Source: Endozoicomonas sp965261315 (GTDB lineage Bacteria; Pseudomonadota; Gammaproteobacteria; Pseudomonadales; Endozoicomonadaceae). From it: a DNA stretch of 64,000 nt. The stretch lies in contig CBDHDM010000016.1 of assembly GCA_965261315.1 (NCBI GenBank), positions 1 through 64,000 of the forward strand, written 5' to 3'. Below are positions 45,909 through 54,191 of this stretch, in pieces. The position numbers were made by a program, and so were the translations under genes. Positions within the stretch are counted from its first letter, which is position 1, and each line of letters begins with the position of its first letter. A model generated the notes under the pieces. The model did no database searches. It was not told the origin of the DNA and saw only the letters and a program-made list of their open reading frames with translations.

Positions 45909-45992
45909 GATGACTTAAGCTTCAGGAGCTGATGAAAAATTGAAAAGGAAAACTATACCAGAAGTGAGCTATGGCCAATGATCTGAGTTCAG

Positions 45993-46400
45993 TTATGGGT
46001 TATACAGCTCATAATGCTTCAGGGTTCGTGACTTGCCTTGCAGGGATGTGGATAACTCTTTTGTAAACAGGAAACCGCACTTTTGAATGACTTTGCCAGA
46101 CGCTTTGTTCTCAATCAGATGACGGGCATAAATCATGGGCAGTTTGAGTTCAGTGAAGCAAAACGTAAGGAATGGCCTGACGGCTTCGGTACAGTAACCT
46201 TTGCCCCAGTAGGGTACCAGTAACCAAGATTGGCATTGTTCCTGGTTATTTCTGTCAGGCTGATAGCGCCAGCCAGTTCCCCTGAGTCTCCCAGTGTTAT
46301 CGCATAAACCAGGGCAGAACCTTGTCTCATGAGGGAATACCCGGTGCTCAATTGGATTGAACTTTGAGCAATAAGGGGGATAGTGTGCAATACGAATTTT
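45993..46400 (-). pseudogene. Frameshifted GNAT acetyltransferase (RimJ/RimL type)
   Basis: Two frames together rebuild an acetyltransferase: SALVYAITLGDSGELAGAIS with LTEITRNNANLGYWYP in one, and then WGKGYCTEAVRPFLTFCFTE, MIYARHLIENKASGKVIQKC and GFLFTKEL in the other. The switch falls near 46215-46230, close to GYWY/VPYWGKG. The acetyl-CoA loop is represented by the WGKGYCTEA stretch. The N-terminus is missing or replaced by the transposase scrap that precedes it, so the gene is dead. Confidence 0.7.
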
Positions 46401-46448
46401 TAACCCCAACCGGTTGGAGAGTGCTTCCCAATCTTCTTTACTCGGCTT
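46330..46448 (-). pseudogene. IS630/ISAzo13-like transposase C-terminal scrap
   Basis: A short stretch encodes LSNRLGLKIRIAHYPPYCSK followed by FNPIEHRVFPH, the C-terminal DDE-region signature (HYPPY-x-SK-x-NPIEH) of IS630-superfamily/ISAzo13-type transposases. It is fused at about 46445 to the truncated efflux adaptor gene on one side and runs into the acetyltransferase remnant on the other, so it marks a deletion junction. Confidence 0.65.
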
Positions 46449-46839
46449 TTTGCAGTGCCTGTTTTGCAGCGTTGAGGTGAAGTTGTAGTTTGGTGGCATC
46501 CAGTTCCAGTAATAGCTGGTTGCGTTTGACTCTCTGACCCTCTGTTACCGCAATATGGGAAACGGGAGCAGAGAAATTGACCGACATATCGACTTGTACG
46601 GCTGACTGTATTTCCCCGACGGTGCGAATGGTCGGTACAGCTTGTGTTTCCACCATTGTTTGTAATGAGACTTGTGGCAGAGCTTTATCGGTCTGTCCAT
46701 TTTGGTTCTGAACCGCTTCGTTCTGGACAGTTTCGGACTGCACAGAGGGCTGGGCTACCTCTTCCTTGCAACCCGTCAGTATGAGTGACAGTGCAATCAA
46801 GCTACCTGTTCTTTTTGTTAGCTGCCAGGCCTTAGACAT
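46438..46839 (-). pseudogene. Truncated RND-type periplasmic adaptor lipoprotein
   Basis: 133 residues of a membrane fusion protein: a lipoprotein signal peptide (LIALSLILTGC, Cys as lipidation site), a Gln/Val-rich linker, then the first part of the barrel-sandwich domain (TVGEIQSAVQVDMSVNFSAP, VTEGQRVKRNQLLLELD) and the beginning of the hairpin helix (LHLNAAKQALQKAE). It stops where the IS630-like scrap begins, so about two thirds of a normal AcrA/MexA-type adaptor are missing and no pump gene follows. GATGG precedes the start. Confidence 0.75.
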
Positions 46840-47195
46840 CTCGCTACCATCCTTTCTGCGCTGCAGACTCCAACTTCAGGAAGAGTTTTTGTGTTTTTTT
46901 ATTGAGTGCTTTCTGTTCCAGGCTTCGTTGGACTGGTTTGATGTAGAACCACTACGCTTGCATCAGTCCGCATTGTAGAAGACGGCTATAAGAGCCACTG
47001 AGCCTGCAACTTTATGTCAACAGAGCCTATGCCCATCAGGGAGGGTGGAGAAAAATATTTCTTATACTCATGGTTGTTTATAATTATTCGAGTTTATGTG
47101 TGTCAGCAGTTAATCATCCATGATTAATGGTGAGATTCAAAGCGCCAGACACAAAAAATTTCAACCCCCCAGATCCAATAGCGAACAGGTAAGTA
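46840..47195. other. Intergenic region with an 8-2-8 palindrome
   Basis: About 355 bp between divergent genes with no credible coding. TTAATCAT (47110-47117) and ATGATTAA (47120-47127) form a perfect inverted repeat with a two-base centre, 69 bp upstream of the gene at 47196. It is a possible operator, but no regulator is encoded nearby. Confidence 0.35.
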
Positions 47196-47540
47196 ATGAA
47201 ATTTATTAACCGTTGTGTCATTACCTTGAAGCCAAAACCAGCGTTTATCGATTGGGTAAAAAGTCTGGGTGTCGAACTTCCAGAGACATGGGACTTTGAA
47301 GGAGGCGCTTATCTTTTTGATGAGCATGAGTCGGAAGAAAGTCTGGTCGATGGTGTGAGAGAGGAAGCTCGTGCCATTCTGGAGAATGAGTTTTCAGTGT
47401 GGACTGAGGATGAAGACAGGTGGCCAAAGTCGGGAGACTTTGACACCCTGCAGCAACTGTTCATTTTGCATATTGCTGTTGCTGGTTTTGATCTTGGTAA
47501 GGAGCCCCTGCTAAGAGCGGATGTTTCAGACCTGGTTTAA
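47196..47540 (+). CDS. Uncharacterised small protein
   Basis: 114 residues, acidic, no signal peptide or membrane helix. The first part (MKFINRCVITLKPKPAFIDW) is a beta strand followed by a helix; the middle is Glu-rich (LFDEHESEESLVDGVREEAR) and the end is hydrophobic-acidic (LFILHIAVAGFDLGKEPLLR). It looks like a conserved soluble gammaproteobacterial protein, but I cannot name a family. The ATG has only a weak AGGTAAGT site. It is a single gene on the plus strand. Confidence 0.65.
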   Translation: MKFINRCVITLKPKPAFIDWVKSLGVELPETWDFEGGAYLFDEHESEESLVDGVREEARAILENEFSVWTEDEDRWPKSGDFDTLQQLFILHIAVAGFDLGKEPLLRADVSDLV

Positions 47541-47560
47541 AAGCAGATTGTCTGGCAGAT

Positions 47561-48427
47561 TCAGACAACATCGGGATGGGGTAACGACCAGTGGCTGTGT
47601 CGACATAACCACTGGCCCTCGTGCTCTTGAAGAACATAGGTTACACGCAATGGTGAGACGCTGATTTTCTTGCCGGTGATTTTATCCAGACAGGAAGAGT
47701 CAGCGTAGGCCGAGAGACAGACAAGAGATTGATTTTGAAAAGCGACCGGGTGATGGTATTTCAGGCTCGGGCTGGCGTATTTTTCGGCAAGCGAGTGAAG
47801 GTACTGTGTGTACTGACGGGCTCCCCGAAGCTCTCCACTCCCCTGAATGGGAAAGTAAATCCTGCTCTGACTTGGGTGCTGCAGGGACTCAAGGCCTTCC
47901 ATATCGGTTGATTTACTGTAGTTAACCCGTTTACTCAAAGCATCAAGAAACGGAGCAATGCTGATTGAGTCCAGTCTCGCAGAACGATCAGCCAATTCTG
48001 GTTGAGGTCTTTGTGGGATCGGATTGACCGGAAATGCCAAGGTTTCAGGCCAGGCTTTGCTGATATGACCATGACGAATTTTCAAACTGCCCTGATGCTC
48101 TATTAGATAGAACGTTAGTCTTAGATTGTCATCTTTCAACCGTAAACCATTTTTATATTGAATGTTCCGTTTGAGCCGGCAGGCAATCATCATTGCTTTG
48201 CCATTTCCGAAGCTGTCCAGTGGCTCAAGTTGAATATCAGCAGACTCCCGTTCTGCAAAGTAACGACCTGAGCGCTTGTAAAGATCATCCAGACAGTTGA
48301 AATCATCACTGTCAGTGATGCCCCAGCCTGTGATGTCATCAGGCATATTCAGTTCCAGTACTCGGTCTTCACTGCCATTGAGCAGGCAGTCTCTGAATTC
48401 ATTAAGAAAGTTGACAACTAATGACAT
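47561..48427 (-). CDS. Uncharacterised protein, possibly two tandem NTF2/SnoaL-like domains
   Basis: 288 residues from ATG 48427 (MSLVVNFLNEFRDCL). The open frame reaches 48553, but that would overlap the next gene and adds an atypical Cys-rich leader. Both halves end in a strand pair typical of SnoaL-like folds: LRLTFYLIEHQGSLKIRHGH followed by ISKAWP in the first, and LRVTYVLQEHEGQWLCRHSH followed by WSLPHP in the second. The repetition suggests an internal duplication. No catalytic residues can be assigned. It may be in one unit with the two genes upstream (48528-49290), which run in the same direction. Confidence 0.55.
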   Translation of the reverse strand: MSLVVNFLNEFRDCLLNGSEDRVLELNMPDDITGWGITDSDDFNCLDDLYKRSGRYFAERESADIQLEPLDSFGNGKAMMIACRLKRNIQYKNGLRLKDDNLRLTFYLIEHQGSLKIRHGHISKAWPETLAFPVNPIPQRPQPELADRSARLDSISIAPFLDALSKRVNYSKSTDMEGLESLQHPSQSRIYFPIQGSGELRGARQYTQYLHSLAEKYASPSLKYHHPVAFQNQSLVCLSAYADSSCLDKITGKKISVSPLRVTYVLQEHEGQWLCRHSHWSLPHPDVV

Positions 48428-48527
48428 GGCTCTGCACTTAATTTGGCTGAGAGGAATGAAGTTTAGACCAAAGCCAATTAATTGAACGAATCCAGGAGGA
48501 CAGTTAAGAATACAGATATTGAGTCTG

Positions 48528-49082
48528 TTAGAGGGAATAATGTTCCAATTCATTCACCAGAATCATGCGGCAGTTATTAAAAAAAGAGTCAGGTATTTGC
48601 ATCTCCTCTCCATCAAGCTCTCCGTACTTTAGCAGCTTTATACATTGTCCTTGTATTGTAAAGTTTTCCCACGTACTGCTCCTTCTGTAATCTGGTAAAT
48701 TCCAGAACGTGATTTTCTCTCCAATCACTGAGTTTGCGGCAACCCGAATCTTCTGATCTGCATATTGATTAAAGAAAGGTGCTGGACACAGTCCAGACTG
48801 ACCATACGTTTCAGTAAATTTATTGACTGCCTGATGGTTTAATAAGTGAACCGTCAGTAATGCTCCTCCTTCCTCAACCCCCCCATTTGTACCAGTCATT
48901 GCAGCAACAGCGTCGATGGAGATAAAGCCTTCTTCCAGCTCATATTGAAAGCGGCTGTCTGAACCACTGACTTCAAAGATATTCTCACTAGTTATACCAT
49001 CATAAATAATGATTTCTGGTTGATCATTTTTATAAAAATAGAAAGTAGCAACTGCAATAAGAATGACTGCAAAAAACTTCAT
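48528..49082 (-). CDS. Uncharacterised membrane-anchored or exported protein
   Basis: 184 residues from ATG 49082, chosen because GGGAG lies about nine bases upstream and the sequence then opens with a hydrophobic helix (MKFFAVILIAVATFYFY). The rest is soluble and acidic, with GLCPAPFFNQYADQKIRV and IQGQCIKLLKYGELDGEEM. Two of the Cys residues may pair in the periplasm. It follows the small secreted protein by 13 bp, so the two are co-transcribed. No family recognised. Confidence 0.6.
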   Translation of the reverse strand: MKFFAVILIAVATFYFYKNDQPEIIIYDGITSENIFEVSGSDSRFQYELEEGFISIDAVAAMTGTNGGVEEGGALLTVHLLNHQAVNKFTETYGQSGLCPAPFFNQYADQKIRVAANSVIGEKITFWNLPDYRRSSTWENFTIQGQCIKLLKYGELDGEEMQIPDSFFNNCRMILVNELEHYSL

Positions 49083-49095
49083 AATAGCCAGCTCC

Positions 49096-49290
49096 CTAAA
49101 CATAGTCAGTAGGAACAACGATAGAATCCAGTGATGCTCTGCCACTGAATACATTCATTACAGGCATTGATACAGGCTTTTCCATACCATGTCTTTCCAT
49201 GGCTTGAGCGGCATAATCCATGTCAGCGGAAGCATTAGCACTGAAAAGAATGACAGAAGAAGTTGCGATGGCAGAAAGAGTCTTTTTCAT
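49096..49290 (-). CDS. Small secreted protein
   Basis: 64 residues with a clear signal peptide: MKKTLSAIATSSVILFSANA with likely cleavage after ANA or ASA. The mature part is about 42 residues (DMDYAAQAMERHGMEKPVSM and onwards) and Met-rich. GGAG stands about eight bases before the ATG. It heads a unit with the anchored protein at 48528. Function unknown. Confidence 0.6.
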   Translation of the reverse strand: MKKTLSAIATSSVILFSANASADMDYAAQAMERHGMEKPVSMPVMNVFSGRASLDSIVVPTDYV

Positions 49291-49611
49291 TATTGTTCTC
49301 CATTAAAATCAGACGAGTTAATTTCAAACCATATTTATAAAGGGTTTAATTAATCTATTTGGTTTTTAGTTATCTGTATTGGTTAGTTGGTTTTAAGCTT
49401 TATTCTTTGCTTTCAATAGGTTGAAGTTTTATTTTATACAACGGTGTTTATATAGGTATATATCCGTGGGTTAAGCAAAAGTGCCATTATTCCAACACTT
49501 TTATAATTAATCGGTTAGTCTTCCTTCTGTTTTTCAATGGTTGCCATGCACATACCCTGAATTTCTTAGATTGCAGGTAGCCTTTTCCTGTTTTAGATGT
49601 AAGGAAAAGTA
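49291..49611. promoter_or_regulatory. Divergent intergenic region
   Basis: AT-rich 321-bp gap between the small secreted protein gene and the divergent EamA transporter gene. It must hold promoters in both directions; none can be set with confidence. AAGGA is found about seven bases before the ATG at 49612. Confidence 0.3.
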
Positions 49612-50496
49612 ATGAACGATAGCCGACAGGCTCTGTTTAAACTTCATATCGCCATACTTTTATTTGGATTATCAGGGCTATTTGGCAAGCTGCTACCCAT
49701 TGATCCTGGCTGGATTGTTCTGGGAAGAACTCTGGTTGGCAGTACCGTATTGCTGCTTCTCTTGGCCTATAAGGGAAAGGTTCGACAGATGCTGGTGCCT
49801 GGTCAGTGGCCGATCAATATGGCGTTGGGGAGCATTCTGGCCATCCACTGGATGACCTTTTTTCAGGCTATTCAGGTCTCCTCGGTGGCTGTTGGTTTGC
49901 TGGCGTTCTCATCATTCCCTGTGTTTGTAACTTTGCTGGAGCCATTGCTGTTCAAAGAGCGGTTAAGGGGGCTGGATGTATTGACTGCAGCAGGTGTCGT
50001 GGCTGGGCTTGTTATTGTCTTCCCCTTCTCATCGATGGGTTCCTCATCCACTTTTTTTGAAGGGAAGGTTGAAGGATTGGCCTGGGGGATTTTTAGTGCT
50101 CTGCTGTTTGCGATCCTTTCCCTGGCTAATAGAAGTCGCATTCAGCAGACCGATGTCATGGCACTAACCTGTCTCCAGAATATGGGGGCAGTCATCACGA
50201 CGGCACTGATTATGCCAAAGTCAGGTGTTAGTGTGATGCTGGATTACTGGCCAGCGTTCCTCGTTCTTGGCTTATTATGTACGACAGTGCCTTTTATGTT
50301 GTTTTTAAGTAGCCTCCGCTACCTAAAGGCTCAGCTGGTGAGCCTGGTGACCTGCCTTGAACCGGTTTATGGCATTGTGCTGGCGGCACTCCTGCTTTCA
50401 GAAATACCCTCCCTGAGAGCGCTGGCAGGCGGTGTTGTGATTCTTGGGGCAATCACGGTTGGCAGTTTGTTCAAAGAGAAAAGGCAGACTATTTGA
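49612..50496 (+). CDS. DMT-superfamily (EamA) transporter
   Basis: 294 residues with about ten predicted transmembrane helices in two EamA repeats. It opens LFKLHIAILLFGLSGLFGKL, and the second repeat starts near GLAWGIFSALLFAILSLANR. The end, SLVTCLEPVYGIVLAALLLS, is the usual EamA helix pair. It differs considerably from the EamA protein at 28627, so these are not recent duplicates. Substrate unknown. The ATG has AAGGA at the right distance. Confidence 0.88.
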   Translation: MNDSRQALFKLHIAILLFGLSGLFGKLLPIDPGWIVLGRTLVGSTVLLLLLAYKGKVRQMLVPGQWPINMALGSILAIHWMTFFQAIQVSSVAVGLLAFSSFPVFVTLLEPLLFKERLRGLDVLTAAGVVAGLVIVFPFSSMGSSSTFFEGKVEGLAWGIFSALLFAILSLANRSRIQQTDVMALTCLQNMGAVITTALIMPKSGVSVMLDYWPAFLVLGLLCTTVPFMLFLSSLRYLKAQLVSLVTCLEPVYGIVLAALLLSEIPSLRALAGGVVILGAITVGSLFKEKRQTI

Positions 50497-50561
50497 TGGA
50501 ATAGCTTTGCGCTTCAATTGTCTTTATCCTCCGTGCTTTTTGGCTTGAGTGGGTAAAAGGT

Positions 50562-50692
50562 ATGATCGAAGCGCCTGCTGAACATCTGGATATTATCTAT
50601 CAGGACCAGTGGCTGGTGGCCATCAACAAACCCTCCGGCTTGCTGGTTCATCGTTCCATGATTGATCGTCATGAAACCCGTTTGGGTGCGGT
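50562..50692 (+). pseudogene. truC: tRNA pseudouridine(65) synthase TruC, truncated by insertion
   Basis: Only the first 44 or so residues remain: EHLDIIYQDQWLVAINKPSG followed by LLVHRSMIDRHETR, the N-terminus of RluA-type TruC. After about ETRLGAV the match is lost and sequence of an ISKra4-like element begins. The catalytic Asp region (HRLDRPTSG in the family) is absent and the 3' part of truC is not found in the window, so this copy cannot work. Confidence 0.8.
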
Positions 50693-50816
50693 TCTTTTCC
50701 TACGACACCACAACCCCGATATATCGGTCACTCCGATGCTCAGAGGCAAAGAAAAAAGGGCTGTTCTGTGGTGATATAAAGTCGTCAAACAAATAGCACC
50801 AGAAAAGCAGCCCCTC

Positions 50817-51447
50817 GTGAACGCATCTTACGCAAATACCCTCGACTTTCAATTTTTTTCTCCGGCACTGGGTCACTTCAACGCCATGATCCATCACCTT
50901 GAATCTGCCTGTGTCCAGGATCATGGCACGACTGAAGAGTACCTTCGTAATCATGTCCGCCAAAACACCAGTCGGGTTATTACTACAGTATTTGGAAAGG
51001 TGGCTGTCAAACGCCTGTCTTACAGCCAGCGTAATGTTTCCAGTGAATTCCCATTGGATGCAGATCTCAACCTCAATGATGACCAATACTCTGATGGTGT
51101 ACGAAAACGTGTGGTCACTGATGCCATTGACCGCTCTTATGACAGAGTCGTGAAGCGTCATCGTGAGAATTATCCCGGCATTGTTGGCAAGCACCAGACC
51201 ATAAAACTGGTTAAGGACACTGCTCAGGATTTTGTTGAGTTTTATGAGCAACGAGAGATAGAAGATGAGCAAACGGATGACTTACTGGTTCTGAGTTTTG
51301 ACGGAAAAGGCCTGGTAATGCTACCTGACGGGTTAAGAGAAGCGACCCGGAAAAATGCAGAGAAAAGCAGGAAAAAACGCCAGACCCGTTTAAGTCCGGG
51401 AGAAAAGAAGGACCGAAAGCGCATGGCCATGGTGGGGACAGTTTATA
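50817..51447 (+). pseudogene. ISKra4-family transposase, N-terminal part
   Basis: About 210 residues: an N-terminal helix region, NHVRQNTSRVITTVFGKVAV, the PLDADLNLNDDQYSDGVRKR stretch characteristic of ISKra4, and the start of the catalytic core with LLVLSFDGKGLVMLPDGLRE (first Asp). It is cut after MAMVGTVY by the ISL3 element. Frame is intact up to that point. Confidence 0.8.
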
Positions 51448-52798
51448 GGCTCCTCGTCCTTTGATGTGGATTTTGTAAGCAAATTTCTGTAAAAGACCCT
51501 TCTTTTTTTCACCTCAGAAGAAGTGTCCTGCCCATGGATGGAAATCAGATTTTTATACTCGGCCTCGGTTTACAATTTCCATGGAAACTGGTGAGTCAGC
51601 ATCTGGATACTTCAACCAAACCCAGTACCCTTACGCTCAAGGTGGCTGCTGATCGTGGCAGCCTCTATCCATGCCCCTGCTGTGGCAAGGCCTGCCCTGC
51701 ACATGACTTCAAAGAACTCACCTGGCGACACCTGAATTTCTTCCAGCACCACTGCTTCATTACTGCAAATGTCCCTCGGACCAACTGTGAAGAACACGGT
51801 ATACGTCGTATTCATGTACCCTGGGCCAGAGAAGGCAGCAAGTTCACACTTTTATTTGAACAGGCTCTGTTGATGTTGGCTCGTGAAATGCCCGTCAAGG
51901 CCTGTGCAGAGTACATTGGTGTCGCGGATAAACGCATCTGGCGGGTTATCAAGCACTACGTCAGCAGAGCGCTGCTTGAGATGAACTTCGCTGAGCTGAA
52001 AGCCATCGGTCTTGATGAAACAGCCTCAAAACGAGGTCATAACTACGTTACCGTATTCATCGACATGGATCGTTCGGATAAGCCGGTGTTGTTCGCGACG
52101 CCCGGCAAAGGCAAGCAGACAGTCAGGGATTTCAAGACCTTTCTCGAAGAGCATCAGGGCAAGGCAGAAAATATTCTGGAGGTGGTTTGTGATATGTCCA
52201 AAGCTTTCCTGGCAGCAACGAAAGAAGAACTCCCCAATGCCAATGTGACCATTGACTGGTTTCATGTTGTGCAATTGTTTACCACGGCATTAGACGACGT
52301 GCGTAAGGCTGAGCGTAAGTTACAACACCTGCCGAAAGAGCTTCGCTGGGCGATTCTGAAGAACGCAGACGGGCCATTGACAGAGAAACAAGTTGAAGCA
52401 CTTGCAGAACTGGAGACCAGTGACTTACATACAGGCACGGCCTGGAAGATCAAGGAAAAGCTACGCTGGATCCGTAAAGCTGAAACCATCAGGGCAGCCC
52501 GCTGGCGACTTAGTCATTTCATCGGTTATGCACGGAAGGAGTTGGGAGACATAGAAATCCTGGAGCCGGTACGCAAAGCTTTGGAAACGGTTGAACGTCA
52601 TGCTGATAAGATTCTGCAACGCTGGTATTCGACGTATACCAATGCACGAATGGAAGGGCTGAACAGTCTGTTTCAGGCAGCCAGGGCAAGGGCAAGGGCA
52701 AAAGGTTACCGTAATACAGGGACTTTTATCACGATGATTTACCTGATAGCCAGCCCTGTGGCGGATATCCTGAAATCCATATGAAACGACGAAGAGCC
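51448..52798 (+). mobile_element. ISL3-family insertion sequence, copy 1 (no target duplication)
   Basis: 1351 bp. The left end reads GGCTCCTCGTCCTTTGATGT; the right end, complemented, reads GGCTCTTCGTCGTTTCATAT. Flanking 8-mers differ (AGTTTATA and AACAAAGT), and a stretch of the host ISKra4 gene is missing, so this copy has deleted adjacent DNA or arose by recombination. It is nearly identical to copy 2 at 56523-57867, except for a 6-bp repeat difference near the 3' end of the gene. Confidence 0.88.
51534..52784 (+). CDS. ISL3-family transposase
   Basis: 416 residues, intact. The N-terminal zinc ribbon has CPCCGKACPAHD and a further Cys in RTNCEEHGIRRI. A helix-turn-helix-like region follows (AREMPVKACAEYIGVADKRI). 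Catalytic-core landmarks are AIGLDETASKRGHNY (Asp), VVCDMSKAFLAATKE (Asp) and NARMEGLNSLFQAARARA (Glu). Compared with copy 2 it has two additional residues in the ARARA run. It is probably functional. Confidence 0.93.
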   Translation: MDGNQIFILGLGLQFPWKLVSQHLDTSTKPSTLTLKVAADRGSLYPCPCCGKACPAHDFKELTWRHLNFFQHHCFITANVPRTNCEEHGIRRIHVPWAREGSKFTLLFEQALLMLAREMPVKACAEYIGVADKRIWRVIKHYVSRALLEMNFAELKAIGLDETASKRGHNYVTVFIDMDRSDKPVLFATPGKGKQTVRDFKTFLEEHQGKAENILEVVCDMSKAFLAATKEELPNANVTIDWFHVVQLFTTALDDVRKAERKLQHLPKELRWAILKNADGPLTEKQVEALAELETSDLHTGTAWKIKEKLRWIRKAETIRAARWRLSHFIGYARKELGDIEILEPVRKALETVERHADKILQRWYSTYTNARMEGLNSLFQAARARARAKGYRNTGTFITMIYLIASPVADILKSI

Positions 52799-53133
52799 AA
52801 CAAAGTGCCACGAAGAGAAAACTGAAGAACCGGGAAGCCATTGATAAATGCGCTGGCTATTTGCAGAAAAACCGAAGTCGGCTTAGTTATGGCGAAGCGC
52901 TCAGTTCAGGCTTTCCCATTGCCAGCGGAGTCATCGAAGGCGCTTGCCGACACCTGATCAATGATCGCCTGGATATAACCGGAGCGCGCTGGAGTTTGCA
53001 GGGAGCTGAAGCCATTCTGAAGCTGCGCTCACTCAACTCCAGTGGAGACTGGGAAGAGTACTGGTCGTTTCACCGTTTACGTTCGAAGGAACGAAATTAT
53101 GGTGGGATGGTGGTCAACAAGGCTTTGTCGTAG
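52799..53133 (+). pseudogene. ISKra4-family transposase, C-terminal part
   Basis: The frame from 52800 gives SATKRKLKNREAIDKCAGYL and LQKNRSRLSYGEALSSGFPI, then IASGVIEGACRHLINDRLD, ITGARWSLQGAEAILKLRSL and NSSGDWEEYWSFH. GVIEGACRHL and GARW are the ISKra4 C-terminal hallmarks, including the last acidic catalytic residue. Roughly 150 residues between this and the N-terminal part have been lost at the ISL3 site. Confidence 0.8.
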
Positions 53134-54188
53134 CAAAGAAACCACACCCGAATGATTTCAGCGTTTTGGCCACTCGCCCCTTGGCGGTTTTCTGGAATAT
53201 TGCAAACCCACCTTTCCGGGTTTTACCCCAGTAGTGTGTGAACCCAAGAAAATCAAAGCTGATTGGAAGTCCACGACGTTTGTTTTCTTTCCGGTATAAA
53301 ACCCTCAAGTCAATTCTCTGCGTCTTTTCCGGATGCAGCGTTAAGCCATAAACTCCAAGTCGTTCAGGCAGTACCCGCTCTACTCGACAACAGTCATCAA
53401 AGTTTTGAAATACCATGACAAAGTCATCAGCAAAACGCGTCAGGCTACACCTTCCCTGCATCCTGGGCTGTACGATTCTAATAAACCAGTCATCCAGTAC
53501 ATAGTGCAGATAGATATTGGCTAACAATGGTGAAATAACACCACCCTGAGGTGTTCCCATTGTCGGATAGCTAGTTCTCGTCCAGCTCTCCCGACTCAAG
53601 TATACCGGCCTTCAGCCATTTATCGATCAGTTTTCGTACCACTCCATCAGTTACTCTTCTGGCAAGAAACTGCCTTAACTGGCTGTGGTCAATCGTATCG
53701 AAATACTTTTGTATATCCACATCCAGTACCCATTGGCCTCCATCTCGCATTATGTGGCTACGTAGACTTTGCAAGGCGTGATGCGCTGACCTCCCTTTGC
53801 GAGACCCAAACGAGCAGTTATAGAAATCTTGCTCATGAATAGGTTCCAATAGCATCGCCACCGCTCTCTGGGCAATCTTGTCCTCGAAGGTCGGTATGCC
53901 CAAAGATCGTTTCTGACCTTTCCCTTTTGGAATATAAACGCGTCGTAAGGCAGGAGCCCGATATTGACTGGATTTCATTCGGTCCAGCAGATTAAGGAGA
54001 TTACTCTCCAGCTGTCGCTCATACATCTCGGCCGTTTGACCATCGATGCCTGTCGCACCATCCTTGCGGGTCAGTTGATAGGCAATCTGTAAAAGCCAGT
54101 TGTAGTCCATGTATTGATTTAGCGAGGTGAAAGCCATGGCTTGGTTGTTTCTGGCCAGTGTGGCTATCCGTTTCTGTTTCGTTGACAC
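53134..54188 (-). pseudogene. Group II intron reverse transcriptase/maturase, frameshifted and truncated (intron 1)
   Basis: LtrA-type protein in two frames. Frame one (54188-53571) covers RT0-RT4: YQLTRKDGATGIDGQTAEMY, YIPKGKGQKRSLGIPTFEDK, FGSRKGRSAHHALQSLR and WVLDVDIQKYFDTIDHSQLR. After LESGELDEN there is a one-base slip, and the second frame continues with MGTPQGGVISPLLANIYLHY, the catalytic box RFADDFVMVF and LHPEKTQRIDL. It ends at the junction at 53134 inside the maturase (X) domain. Start GTG as in intron 2. Confidence 0.85.
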
Positions 54189-54191
54189 AAA

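Larger units (their letters stand above)
50693..53133 (+). mobile_element. ISKra4-family element, internally deleted and split by ISL3
   Basis: The left end lies at about 50693 where truC is lost. The transposase begins at 50817 and breaks at 51447, where an ISL3 element starts. Transposase sequence returns at 52799 and the trace ends near 53133, against the truncated end of group II intron 1. The right terminus of the element is therefore missing. Both ends are approximate. Confidence 0.7.
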
